From assembly GCA_937897645.1 (NCBI GenBank), contig CALCNV010000155.1:1-18496 (forward strand): a stretch of DNA of 18,496 nucleotides, in the 5' to 3' direction. The notes under the pieces were generated by a model. That model ran no database searches and was not told where the DNA came from. It worked only from the letters and a program-made list of their open reading frames with translations. This document shows, in pieces, positions 1-7,391 of the stretch; positions within the stretch are counted from its first letter, which is position 1; each line of letters begins with the position of its first letter. The translations under genes and the position numbers were made by a program. Origin of the DNA: an uncultured Lysobacteraceae bacterium. GTDB lineage: Bacteria > Pseudomonadota > Gammaproteobacteria > Xanthomonadales > Xanthomonadaceae.

Positions 1-45
1 CTCCACGATGCGAACGTGGCGCTCTCCCAGCTGAGCTACCGCCCC
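1..45 (-). tRNA. tRNA-Ala (anticodon CGC), 5' part only
   Basis: Read on the minus strand, the sequence starts at position 45 with acceptor arm GGGGCGG. It continues with TA, a D arm (GCTC...GAGC) and an anticodon stem CCACG/CGTGG. The stem encloses the seven-base loop TTCGCAT. Counting places CGC at tRNA positions 34-36, so the tRNA reads the alanine codon GCG. The spacing matches canonical tRNA numbering with no insertion in the D loop. The variable loop, T arm and acceptor 3' half lie beyond the left edge of the window, so this is a partial gene by truncation and shows no sign of being a pseudogene. Confidence 0.93.
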
Positions 46-104
46 AGGTACGGCGGAAGTTTAGCGTCTTGGGTGCGGTGGACGCCAGCCCGGACCGATG
101 GCAG

Positions 105-647
105 TCACCAGACCAGGTCGTCGGGCACCTTGAACTGGTCATAGTAGGCATCGTCGTCGCTGGGCTGCGTCGTGGTCGGTTCGCCAGTGCCGTTGTCCAG
201 CACGATCATGCCTGCATCGCGTTCCTGGACTTTCTGGGCGGCTGCTCGCGGCAGCAGCGCATAGCCTTCACCCAGACGTGCGATGACCAGGCTGCCATTG
301 GCCAACTGCGTGCGTAGTGCTGCGTTGACCAGCACGCTGCGGATCGCGCTACCGTCGGTAAAGCGGTATTCGATCTCGCCTTCGCGCGCGACCTGCTGGG
401 TCTGGATGATCTGCCGCGCCTGGGCGCGCTGTTCATTGATCCTGGCCTGGGCGTTGCGCTCCGCGGCGAGGGCGCGGTCGCGTTCCACCCGTTCGGCGCG
501 CAGCCGCTCGACTTCAAGCTGCTCAGCGCTGGGTGCGGGCGGCGCCTTGCCGTGGCGTGCCTTGGCCTGCTCATGGGCGACCTGGGCCACCTTGGATTTC
601 TTGACCAGGCCGGCCTTGAGCAATTGTTCCTGCAGGGGATTTCGCAT
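105..647 (-). CDS. DUF2058 family protein (YaiL-like)
   Basis: This 180-residue protein resembles the DUF2058 (YaiL-type) family, whose members are described only loosely as nucleoprotein or polynucleotide-associated; the biochemical role is unknown. The N-terminus (MRNPLQEQLLKAGL) and the following lysine-rich stretch, VKKSKVAQV, are typical. Residues about 20-90 are a very charged, Ala/Arg/Glu/Gln-rich helix, probably a coiled coil. A more globular part follows (about 90-155, with EIEYRFTDGSAIRSVLV), then an acidic tail ending in PDDLVW. No signal peptide or membrane segment is seen. The length fits the family. No strong ribosome binding site precedes the ATG. It is transcribed towards the tRNA-Ala gene on the same strand, with about 60 bp between them. 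The family call is from recognition of these motifs. Confidence 0.85.
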   Translation of the reverse strand: MRNPLQEQLLKAGLVKKSKVAQVAHEQAKARHGKAPPAPSAEQLEVERLRAERVERDRALAAERNAQARINEQRAQARQIIQTQQVAREGEIEYRFTDGSAIRSVLVNAALRTQLANGSLVIARLGEGYALLPRAAAQKVQERDAGMIVLDNGTGEPTTTQPSDDDAYYDQFKVPDDLVW

Positions 648-828
648 ACGGGTATTGGAAGGTTATTGACCGGATAGAGCAGGGTCATCATACCGTTAGC
701 GGTGCCGGCGCTTCGATGACTGGCGTGCGTCCAGTGGCGTGGAGTCGATAAAAACAAAGGAACCCGGGTCGGGGTGGGGTATCTTCCCCGCATGGCTAGC
801 CAGCCCCCACGACCCCATCAGGATTCCA

Positions 829-1164
829 GTGAGAAAGACCTACACGCTCAACATAGAAGGCAAGAACCGCGATCGACTGCTGGAGGCCAGCAAGCACGAT
901 ATCCGCAAGTACCTCAAGCGCGAGCGCAACAAAGCCTTGCCCGCGGGCGTGGACTATTGGGATTTCGACACGAAGTCAGGCGTGGACGAGGCCAGTGCAG
1001 TGGTGGTGCCGTATGGCGACCTGTTCCGCTCCATCGATGCGCTGGTGGCGGACGGTGGCGACCAGTTCTATGTGGAAGTACGCAGCAAGCCGGGACATCG
1101 CAGTGTGAAAGCGCCGCCAGCGGATGTGTGGGGGAATTTGCGCGAGGAGCCGGCCGAGGAATAA
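829..1164 (+). CDS. DUF6172 family protein
   Basis: A small protein of 111 residues. I place the start at the GTG at 829 because AGGA lies five bases upstream and because the family normally begins with a short M-(R/K)-K-T-(Y/F) stretch. The open frame runs further upstream to an ATG at 739, but that extension looks non-coding. Conserved-looking features are KHDIRKYLKRERNK near residue 25, then PAGVDYWDFD, and a later segment around the residues VEVRSKPG. This matches my memory of the DUF6172 family, which has no assigned function. It is soluble, with no signal peptide. It runs convergently towards the RNA helicase gene, and a long palindrome lies between the two stop codons. Confidence 0.75.
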   Translation: MRKTYTLNIEGKNRDRLLEASKHDIRKYLKRERNKALPAGVDYWDFDTKSGVDEASAVVVPYGDLFRSIDALVADGGDQFYVEVRSKPGHRSVKAPPADVWGNLREEPAEE

Positions 1165-1192
1165 ACCGGCTATGCCGGAGCGTGACCTAATC

Positions 1193-1261
1193 ATGTGGGA
1201 GCGACGTAAGTCGCGAATGGGCTACGGGTAAGGCCATTCGCGACTTACGTCGCTCCCACAT
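1193..1261. repeat. REP-like palindrome (GTGGGAGCG type), perfect 28-bp arms
   Basis: Arms 1193-1220 and 1234-1261 are exact reverse complements with a 13-base loop. The outer end reads ATGTGGGAGCGACG. It lies between the convergent stops of the DUF6172 gene and the helicase gene and could act as a transcript-end hairpin for both, although there is no T-tract. The GTGGGAGCG head is shared with the element at 11527-11596. Confidence 0.9.
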
Positions 1262-1275
1262 ACGCACACAGGTTC

Positions 1276-2559
1276 TCAATCTGCGTCTTGGGAAGCGGCC
1301 CTTGCCTGCTCCAAGGCCGCTGCTGCGCGCAGCTTGTCCTTCTTGCTGGGTCGCGCACCCTTGATGCCACCCGTCGCCGTCGGGTCGGCCGGATTGGGTG
1401 CGAGGACTTCGACCGGTTCAAACCCCGCGATCCGCTCGCGCGGTACGCGAAAGCGTTCGCGCTTCTCGATCAGGCGGAAGTGCGCTTCCGTACCGGCACT
1501 GACGAAACTGATCGCCATGCCGCTTTCTCCCGCACGCCCGGTGCGGCCGATACGGTGCGTGTAGTCCGTGGTGGAGCGGGGCAGGTCGTAGTTCACCACT
1601 ACCGGCATCTGCGCGATATCAATGCCTCGTGCGGCCACGTCCGTGGCCACCAGCACCTGCACGTGTTCCTGCTTGAATTCCTGCAGCACCCGCGTGCGAC
1701 GACCTTGGCTCATTTCACCATGCAGGGCTTCGGTCGTAATGCCGACTTTGCACAACTTCTCAGCCACGATTTCCGCCGCGTGCTTGGTCGCCACGAATAC
1801 GAGCGCACGACTCCAGCCTTCTTCCTGCAACAGATGCCGAAGCAGCTGCGTGCGTTGTCCAGTATCGACTTCAATCGCGCGTTGCCGGATATCCGGCAAC
1901 GCTGGCGGCATGCTCTCCACGTCGATGCGCCGGGGTGATTGCAGCAAAGTGCCGGCCAGCGCTTCGATCGCCGGCGGGAAGGTGGCGGAGAACAACAGCG
2001 TCTGTCGCTTGCTTGGAAGCAACGCCAGCACGCGGCCCAGTTCCTCGCCAAAGCCGAGATCAAGCAGGCGATCCGCTTCGTCCAGCACCAGCGTGTTGAC
2101 GTGCGCAAGGCTGAGTGCGTTGTGCTCCACCAGGTCCAGCAGGCGGCCCGGCGTGGCGACAACGACATCCGCTCCCCAGCGCAGGTCGATCATCTGCGGG
2201 TTGATGGAAACGCCGCCGAACACCGTGGCGACCTTGATGCGACGAGGAAGGTAGTGGGCAAGCTGGGTGAAGACGTCGCCGACCTGTGTCGCCAATTCCC
2301 GCGTGGGCACCAGCACCAGGCTGCGCACGCGCCGCGGCGGTTTCGAGGAAGCGAGTGCGAATTGCTGCAGCAAGGGCAACACGAACGCCGCCGTCTTGCC
2401 CGAGCCGGTCTGCGCGGACGCCACCACGTCGTGCCCTTGCAGGATCACGGGGATTGCCTGCAGCTGGATGGGCGTGGGCGCGGCGTAGCCTTTTGCCTGC
2501 AGTGCACGTTGCAGCAGGGGCAGCAGTTCCGGTGCGAAACCTAGTCTGGAAAACGGCAT
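1276..2559 (-). CDS. rhlE: DEAD-box ATP-dependent RNA helicase, RhlE type
   Basis: A 427-residue cytoplasmic RNA helicase that uses ATP to unwind or remodel RNA and RNA-protein complexes (ribosome assembly, RNA decay). The full motif set is visible: a Q motif around PTPIQLQAIP (residues 29-38), motif I AQTGSGKT (49-56), PTRELA (85-90), TPGR (136-139), DEAD (160-163), SAT (191-193), and motif VI HRIGRTGR (335-342). The C-terminal tail is short and basic, containing GARPSKKDK, which suits the RhlE group better than the longer-tailed DbpA, DeaD or RhlB. The start at 2559 gives the classic MPFSRLGF beginning, with an AGG a few bases upstream. The open frame continues 60 codons further, but that part crosses the inverted repeat at 2609-2774 and is not credible protein. 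It lies downstream of RNase D on the same strand. Confidence 0.92.
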   Translation of the reverse strand: MPFSRLGFAPELLPLLQRALQAKGYAAPTPIQLQAIPVILQGHDVVASAQTGSGKTAAFVLPLLQQFALASSKPPRRVRSLVLVPTRELATQVGDVFTQLAHYLPRRIKVATVFGGVSINPQMIDLRWGADVVVATPGRLLDLVEHNALSLAHVNTLVLDEADRLLDLGFGEELGRVLALLPSKRQTLLFSATFPPAIEALAGTLLQSPRRIDVESMPPALPDIRQRAIEVDTGQRTQLLRHLLQEEGWSRALVFVATKHAAEIVAEKLCKVGITTEALHGEMSQGRRTRVLQEFKQEHVQVLVATDVAARGIDIAQMPVVVNYDLPRSTTDYTHRIGRTGRAGESGMAISFVSAGTEAHFRLIEKRERFRVPRERIAGFEPVEVLAPNPADPTATGGIKGARPSKKDKLRAAAALEQARAASQDAD

Positions 2560-2608
2560 TAACCTGGTGTCCGGAGAGGCGGGGAGTCTGGCGTGCTTTC
2601 GGTTTGCC

Positions 2609-2774
2609 CTTGCTTTGCCCCCTTTGCAAGGCTTTTTAACAGCCGAATGGCTGGTCAAGGGGGTTCCGGGGGATTTGCTCTTGACCTTGACGTTGTGGGC
2701 AAGAGCAAATCCCCCTCGATCCCCCTTTTGACCAGCCATTCGGCTGTTAAAAAGCGTTGCAAAGGGGGAGGCAA
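2609..2774. repeat. Large inverted repeat, about 75-nt arms, between rnd and rhlE
   Basis: Two arms (about 2609-2683 and 2700-2774) are near-perfect reverse complements around a 16-base centre. Perfect blocks are 2631-2658 with 2728-2755 (28 bp), and 2668-2683 with 2700-2715 (16 bp). Each arm holds its own small palindrome, CAGCCGAATGGCTG. The element occupies most of the 251-bp gap between the RNase D stop and the helicase start, so a joint transcript would carry a very long hairpin. No transposase is present. It looks like a MITE-like or composite intergenic repeat. Confidence 0.9.
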
Positions 2775-2810
2775 GAGCCTAGGGCAAATGTCGGAAGTGG
2801 AAACCCGTTT

Positions 2811-3902
2811 TCATGTTGACTGTGTCGGCGTCAGCAGTGGCGTAAGCCTCGGCTCCAGCACTTCGCGGCGCCAGCCTGCGAGTGCGGTGGGCCAGGTGCC
2901 GTTTTCCTGCAGCAACTCCAGATAGCGACGTGACGCCAGGATGCCGTCTGGCAATCCCAGATCGCTACTGCATGCGGTGACTGCATCCTGCATGCGCTTG
3001 AGTGCGGCCTTGTCGTCGGTAGTCGCGTTGCGGGCGAGCGGCGCGTCGGCCTCATCGGCCAGGGGCGTGGTGAGCGCTTGCCAGATGGCATCGCCCAGCT
3101 TGCGTGGTGCCTTGGGATGCGCGTCGAGCTGTGATTGCAGGCCAGCACGGTCCGCAGGCGGCGTGCGCGCGAGGTTGGTGGCTAGTTCGTTGTCCAGGAT
3201 CCAGCTGCGCGGCTTGTCGCTGCTGCGCGCCTGCGCATCGCGCCAGCGCAGCAGGCGCAGCAGGCGCATCTGCGCGGGGCCTTCCATCAGTTGGGCGCTG
3301 CGCATGGCTAGGTGCGGCCAGCGGTCGCCTTCCTCGCTGCCGGCATTGGCCAGCATGCGTGCGCAATCCTGCTGCATCCAGTCGCGGCGGCCCAGTGCTT
3401 GCAGGCGCGCGTCGAGTGCGGCGTAGATGGCATCCAGGTGCAGCACATCGTCGGCGGCGTATTGCAGCTGCGCATCACTGAGTGGACGACGCAACCAGTC
3501 CGAGCGCGTCTCGCCCTTGGCCAGCGCCACGCCGGTGATCTCCTGCACCAGCTTCTGGTAACCCATGCCGCCACCGATGCCGCACAGTGCGGTCGCGATC
3601 TGGGTGTCGAACAAGGGTGCAGGCAAGGCGCCGCAATCGTGCGACAGGGCCACTAGGTCTTCGCTGGCGCTGTGCATCACCTTCAGCACGGCCGGGTTGT
3701 CCAGCAGTGGTCGCAGGGCCTCGGTCATGCCGGGCACCAGCGGATCGATCAGCAGGATCTCGTCGCGGATCGACATCTGCACCAGGGCCAGTTGTGGCCA
3801 GTACGTGCGCTCGCGGATGAATTCGGTATCCAGGCCTACCCAGGCGGGCGGGTCCTGCAGGTGCGCACGCAGTGCGGCGGGGTCATTGATCCAAAGGGGC
3901 AC
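2811..3902 (-). CDS. rnd: Ribonuclease D
   Basis: A 3'-5' exoribonuclease of the DEDD family that trims tRNA precursors and other structured RNAs in the cytoplasm. The exonuclease core shows ExoI DTEF (Asp25, Glu27), ExoII around HSASEDL, and ExoIII YAADDVLHLD, so all acidic metal ligands are present. An HRDC-type helical region follows from about residue 205. The open frame extends to a TTG at 3944. I prefer the GTG at 3902 because GGAG sits five bases upstream and the protein then begins with PLWINDPAAL after the initiator, giving 363 residues, close to the usual RNase D length. It is divergent from the lipoprotein gene starting at 3992, with about 90 bp between them, and upstream of rhlE on the same strand. 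Confidence 0.93.
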   Translation of the reverse strand: MPLWINDPAALRAHLQDPPAWVGLDTEFIRERTYWPQLALVQMSIRDEILLIDPLVPGMTEALRPLLDNPAVLKVMHSASEDLVALSHDCGALPAPLFDTQIATALCGIGGGMGYQKLVQEITGVALAKGETRSDWLRRPLSDAQLQYAADDVLHLDAIYAALDARLQALGRRDWMQQDCARMLANAGSEEGDRWPHLAMRSAQLMEGPAQMRLLRLLRWRDAQARSSDKPRSWILDNELATNLARTPPADRAGLQSQLDAHPKAPRKLGDAIWQALTTPLADEADAPLARNATTDDKAALKRMQDAVTACSSDLGLPDGILASRRYLELLQENGTWPTALAGWRREVLEPRLTPLLTPTQST

Positions 3903-3991
3903 GAAATCTCCACGGAATGCATCGGTTGCAGGGTCAGGCGACAATAGCCTACCGTCCGGCTACCCGATCAGGGTGGCCATTGTGGAGGAAG

Positions 3992-5839
3992 ATGCACGCG
4001 ATACGGTATTCGTGGTGGTTGGCGCTGGCGCTGTTGTGCGCCTGTGCCCGCACGCCCGCGCCGGCCCCGGTGGACACCACGCCGGTTGCGGACGCCGTGG
4101 ATCCACGCCTGCCCAGCATCACCGTCAGCGGTGATGAAAGCGGTGCGTCGGCGTGGAACTGGCAGCCACCCAAGCCCGTGCTGGCCACGGAAGACGTTCC
4201 CGAAGCCAAGCGAGCCGCCGCCCGTGCCCTGGCCGAAGGTCGCCTGTATGCGCAGGCCGAGGACGCCATTCCGCACTACCTCGTGCTGCAGGCGCTGGTG
4301 CCCGATGACCCGCAGGTGTTGCGCGGCCTGGAACGATCCCGCGATGCCTTGCTGAAGCAGGGCGACGCGGCCCTGCGCGATGCCGACGACAGCGCCGATG
4401 CGCTGAGCCGCGCGGGCGAGATCGCCGCCGTCGCACGCACGCTGGCGCCCGATCATCCGAAGGTGATCGCCTATCTGGCGCGCGTGGACGTGGCCGATCA
4501 ATTGTGGCGACTGAATGCGAGTGCCGAACGCGCCCTGCGCAGCGGACAGATGGGTGAGCGCGCGGAAATTCCGCTGGCGGCTTTCCGCGAAGTGCTTGTC
4601 CTGCAGGCGGGGCAGGTGCGTGCGCTACAGGGACTGGCTGCGACCGAAAGCGCATTGATCAGGCGCGCGGAACTGGCGGCGGAAGTCAGTGACTTCACTG
4701 CTGCATCGCGCTGGCTGGCGCTTGCGGCAGAAGTCCGGGAAGCATCTCCCGCGATCGAAGACGCAAGGCAGCGCATCACCGACGTACGCAACGCCCGCAT
4801 CGCCAGCCTGCGCGAACGTGGCACCCGCGACCTGGTCAGCATGCGCGGCTTGCGCGCGGCCCGCCAGGATCTTGCCGAAGTACTGCGCATTGCCGAGCCC
4901 GGCGACAAGGTGGCCGCGGATTTCCGCGAACGCATCGACCAGGCCACCCACTACGGCGTGTTCAAGCCGGGACAGGTCTTCAGCGATCCACTCGCCATTG
5001 GTGGGCACGGCCCGGAAATGATCGTGGTGCCGCACGGCGGCTTCCGCATGGGCGCGGGGGAAAACGAACTGGGCGCCTCGCCTGCGGAAAAGCCCGCGCA
5101 TTACGTGCGTTTCGACCGCGGCTTCGCCATGTCGCGCCAACCCATTACCGTGGGCGAGTTCCGTCGCTTCGTGCAGGCCACCCAGTACCGCCCGCGCGCC
5201 ACGCGTCGCGGCCATTCCATCGTCTACGACGAGCGCAGCGGCAATTTCGTGCGCCGCAGTGGTGTGGACTGGCAATCCGACTATGCAGGCGCCAAGGCAG
5301 CGGACAGCCTGCCGGTGCTGCACGTCAGCGTGCGCGACGCCGAAGCCTATGCCGCATGGCTCGCGGTGCAGACCGGGCAAAGCTACCGCCTGCCCAGCGA
5401 GGCCGAGCAGGAATACGCCCTGCGCGCCGGCACGCAGGGGCGCTACCCATGGGGCAATGGCGTGCCGCCACCGCGCTTCGGCAACCTGACCGGGGGCAAC
5501 GATACGTCCCCCAGCGGGCGCAACTGGAATAACGCTTTCGTCGCATACGGCGACGGATACTGGGGCCCGGCGCCGGCGGGCGGCTACGCAGCGAATGCCT
5601 GGGGCCTGCATGACCTGGGCAGCAACGTCAGCGAATGGGTCAGCGATTGCTGGCACGCCAGCTACCGTCGTGCCCCCGCCGACGGCGCGTCGTGGTTCAA
5701 TCCCGGCTGTCGTTCGCGCGTGGTGCGCGGGGGCAGCTGGGCCAGTTCGCCGGAACAGGCGCGTGCCGCATGGCGGTCGGCGTCGGATTCGGATATGACC
5801 AATGCGCGGGTGGGTTTCCGCGTGGTACGTGGCATTTGA
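3992..5839 (+). CDS. Lipoprotein with helical repeats and FGE/SUMF1-like (EgtB/PvdO) domain
   Basis: A 615-residue exported protein. The N-terminus MHAIRYSWWLALALLCACA is a lipoprotein-like signal with Cys16 and Cys18; Cys18 (preceded by L-C-A) is the likelier lipidation site. Residues about 55-335 are Ala/Leu/Arg-rich helices that look like degenerate TPR units. From about 338 to 613 lies a formylglycine-generating-enzyme-like domain: GGFRMGAGE, QPITVGEFRRFV, LPSEAEQEYALRAG, YPWGN, NVSEWVSD and RVVRGGSW. The catalytic Cys pair expected just after RGGS is missing: the stretch reads WASSPEQA. It is therefore probably not a sulfatase-maturing oxidase, and a structural, binding or other non-heme role is inferred. 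The start at 3992 follows GGAGG. It leads a run of three genes, with the M48 protease 13 bp downstream. Confidence 0.85.
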   Translation: MHAIRYSWWLALALLCACARTPAPAPVDTTPVADAVDPRLPSITVSGDESGASAWNWQPPKPVLATEDVPEAKRAAARALAEGRLYAQAEDAIPHYLVLQALVPDDPQVLRGLERSRDALLKQGDAALRDADDSADALSRAGEIAAVARTLAPDHPKVIAYLARVDVADQLWRLNASAERALRSGQMGERAEIPLAAFREVLVLQAGQVRALQGLAATESALIRRAELAAEVSDFTAASRWLALAAEVREASPAIEDARQRITDVRNARIASLRERGTRDLVSMRGLRAARQDLAEVLRIAEPGDKVAADFRERIDQATHYGVFKPGQVFSDPLAIGGHGPEMIVVPHGGFRMGAGENELGASPAEKPAHYVRFDRGFAMSRQPITVGEFRRFVQATQYRPRATRRGHSIVYDERSGNFVRRSGVDWQSDYAGAKAADSLPVLHVSVRDAEAYAAWLAVQTGQSYRLPSEAEQEYALRAGTQGRYPWGNGVPPPRFGNLTGGNDTSPSGRNWNNAFVAYGDGYWGPAPAGGYAANAWGLHDLGSNVSEWVSDCWHASYRRAPADGASWFNPGCRSRVVRGGSWASSPEQARAAWRSASDSDMTNARVGFRVVRGI

Positions 5840-5852
5840 AAAGGAGAGTGGG

Positions 5853-6770
5853 ATGAGGAATGACCCGTTTGGCCAAGGCGGCCAGCAACAGCAGCAAGGC
5901 CGCGCGCGCCGCCCCGGGCTTTTCGGCAACGTGCGCTGGTGGATCCTGCTGGCATTCGCCGGTTACGCGGCGTACTACTGGTTTTCCAACCAGGTGGTCG
6001 ATCCGTACACCGGTGAAAAGGCGCTGATCGACAAGTCGTTGTCCGTCGAAGACGAGAAGGCGATGGGCCTGCAGGCCTACGAGGAAATCCTGTCGCAGGA
6101 ACGGCCGGTCGATCCCAATTCGCAGATCGCCCAGCAGGTGCGTGAAATCGCCAAGCGCCTGATCGCCAAGGTCGACGTGGTGGAAGCAGCGCTTGCGGCC
6201 GAACATGGGTTGCAGCCGCAGCACATCTCCAAGGATTTCGATTGGGACGTGAACGTCATCGAGTCCGAGCAGGCCAACGCGTTCTGCCTGCCGGGCGGCA
6301 AGATGGCGGTGTACACCGGCCTGATTCCCGTCGCCAAGAATGCCGATGCGGTGGCGGTGGTGATGGGCCACGAAATCGCGCACGCCTTGCTCCGCCACGG
6401 CGCCCAGCGCATGGCGCAGCAAAAGGTCGCGCAGATCGGGCAGATGGGCGCGGGCATGGCGGGCATGGATGCGGGCAGCCAGCAGATGGTGCAGGCCGCG
6501 ATGGGCTACGGCATGTTGCTGCCGTATGCGCGTTCGCACGAGACGCAGGCGGATGAAGTCGGCCTGATGCTGGCCGCCGCGGCCTGCTTCGATCCGCGTG
6601 AAGCGGTGCCGCTGTGGGAGCGCATGAGCGAAGCCAGCGGCGGACAGGCGCCGCCGGAATTTTCCTCGACGCATCCCAATCCCGGCACGCGTATCCAGAA
6701 CCTGTCGGCGCTGATGCCCAAGGCGCTGGAGTACCAGAAGAAGTTCTGCACGACGCCGCCCGCGCAATGA
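5853..6770 (+). CDS. Membrane-anchored M48 family zinc metalloprotease
   Basis: A 305-residue peptidase of family M48, LoiP/YcaL/BepA-like in its catalytic core. The start has an excellent ribosome binding site (AAGGAG, six bases upstream). Residues 1-25 are Gln/Arg/Gly-rich and presumably cytoplasmic. Residues 29-45 (WWILLAFAGYAAYYWF) form one transmembrane segment, so the catalytic part should face the periplasm. Zinc ligands are His173 and His177 in the HEIAH motif and Glu230 in ETQAD, with catalytic Glu174. The substrate is unknown; relatives degrade misassembled envelope proteins. It follows the FGE-like lipoprotein by 13 bp, and its stop overlaps the next start in ATGA, indicating co-transcription of three genes. 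A single N-terminal anchor instead of a lipobox distinguishes it from LoiP and YcaL. Confidence 0.93.
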   Translation: MRNDPFGQGGQQQQQGRARRPGLFGNVRWWILLAFAGYAAYYWFSNQVVDPYTGEKALIDKSLSVEDEKAMGLQAYEEILSQERPVDPNSQIAQQVREIAKRLIAKVDVVEAALAAEHGLQPQHISKDFDWDVNVIESEQANAFCLPGGKMAVYTGLIPVAKNADAVAVVMGHEIAHALLRHGAQRMAQQKVAQIGQMGAGMAGMDAGSQQMVQAAMGYGMLLPYARSHETQADEVGLMLAAAACFDPREAVPLWERMSEASGGQAPPEFSSTHPNPGTRIQNLSALMPKALEYQKKFCTTPPAQ

Positions 6771-7309
6771 TCGTCCGTCGCCTCTCCCTTGCTGCACTGA
6801 TGGCGCTTGCCTCATTGCAGCCGGCATGGGCGGCAGTGAAGGACCAGGCGCCCAACGGATTCACCCTGGAGAATTCGGAATGGGTGCCGGTCGACCAGGC
6901 CATGGCCTGGAAGGCTTTCGTGCAGGACGTGGGCAGGTGGTGGCCGTCGGATCACACGTGGTGGGGCGATGCGTCAAGGCTCTCCATTTCGGATAAAGCC
7001 GGCGGCTGTTTCTGTGAACTCAATGGCGCGCAGCAGGCCTGGCACATGACGGTGACGTTCGTGGATCCAGGCAAGTTGATGCGCATGACCGGCGGGCTAG
7101 GTCCGCTGCAGGGCATGGGCCTGGACGGCGCGCTGGAATGGCGCTTCGTGGAAGAAAACGGCGGCACCCGCATCACGCTTTGGTACCGCGCCGGCGGGTA
7201 CACGCCGGACGACCTGACCAAGTTCGTGCCGGTGGTGGACAAGGTGCAGGGATTGCAGCTGGGTGGGTTGGCGGAGTATTTACGGAAGCAAAGTGCGGCA
7301 AGCAACTAG
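6767..7309 (+). CDS. Exported SRPBCC (START-like) family protein
   Basis: 180 residues. The N-terminus MIVRRLSLAALMALASLQPAWA is a Sec signal peptide with an AWA cleavage site, so the mature protein of about 158 residues should be periplasmic. The mature part has the pattern of a Bet v1/START-like (SRPBCC) fold: an early Trp-rich helix (FVQDVGRWWPSDHTWW), middle strands (GGCFCELN, MTVTFVDPGKLMRM), a GALEWRF strand, and a final helix. Such folds bind hydrophobic ligands; no specific ligand or enzyme activity can be read here. The ATG overlaps the M48 stop codon (ATGA), which implies translational coupling. A function in the same envelope process as its two upstream neighbours is inferred from position only. 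Confidence 0.82.
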   Translation: MIVRRLSLAALMALASLQPAWAAVKDQAPNGFTLENSEWVPVDQAMAWKAFVQDVGRWWPSDHTWWGDASRLSISDKAGGCFCELNGAQQAWHMTVTFVDPGKLMRMTGGLGPLQGMGLDGALEWRFVEENGGTRITLWYRAGGYTPDDLTKFVPVVDKVQGLQLGGLAEYLRKQSAASN

Positions 7310-7391
7310 CTAGACCGACGGGGTCTCCATCCCGCTGAAAGTCGTGGTCCAGTCTGGTGTTGTATTAGGTTGTTCATTCGATAGGTTGCCG

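Noticed and set aside
2560..2739. Sixty-codon N-terminal extension of the RNA helicase
   Set aside because: It crosses the inverted repeat, and the same residues (SHSAVKK, SKSP) appear from the opposite strand because of the repeat. The family start MPFSRLGF lies inside with its own ribosome site.
4625..5929. A 434-codon open frame on the minus strand opposite the FGE-like lipoprotein
   Set aside because: The sense frame has clear domains, a signal and a ribosome site. The antisense frame shows only compositional openness of GC-rich DNA.
7313..7327. Small hairpin AGACC/GGTCT just after the SRPBCC stop codon
   Set aside because: The stem is only five base pairs with no T-tract; it is too weak to call a terminator.
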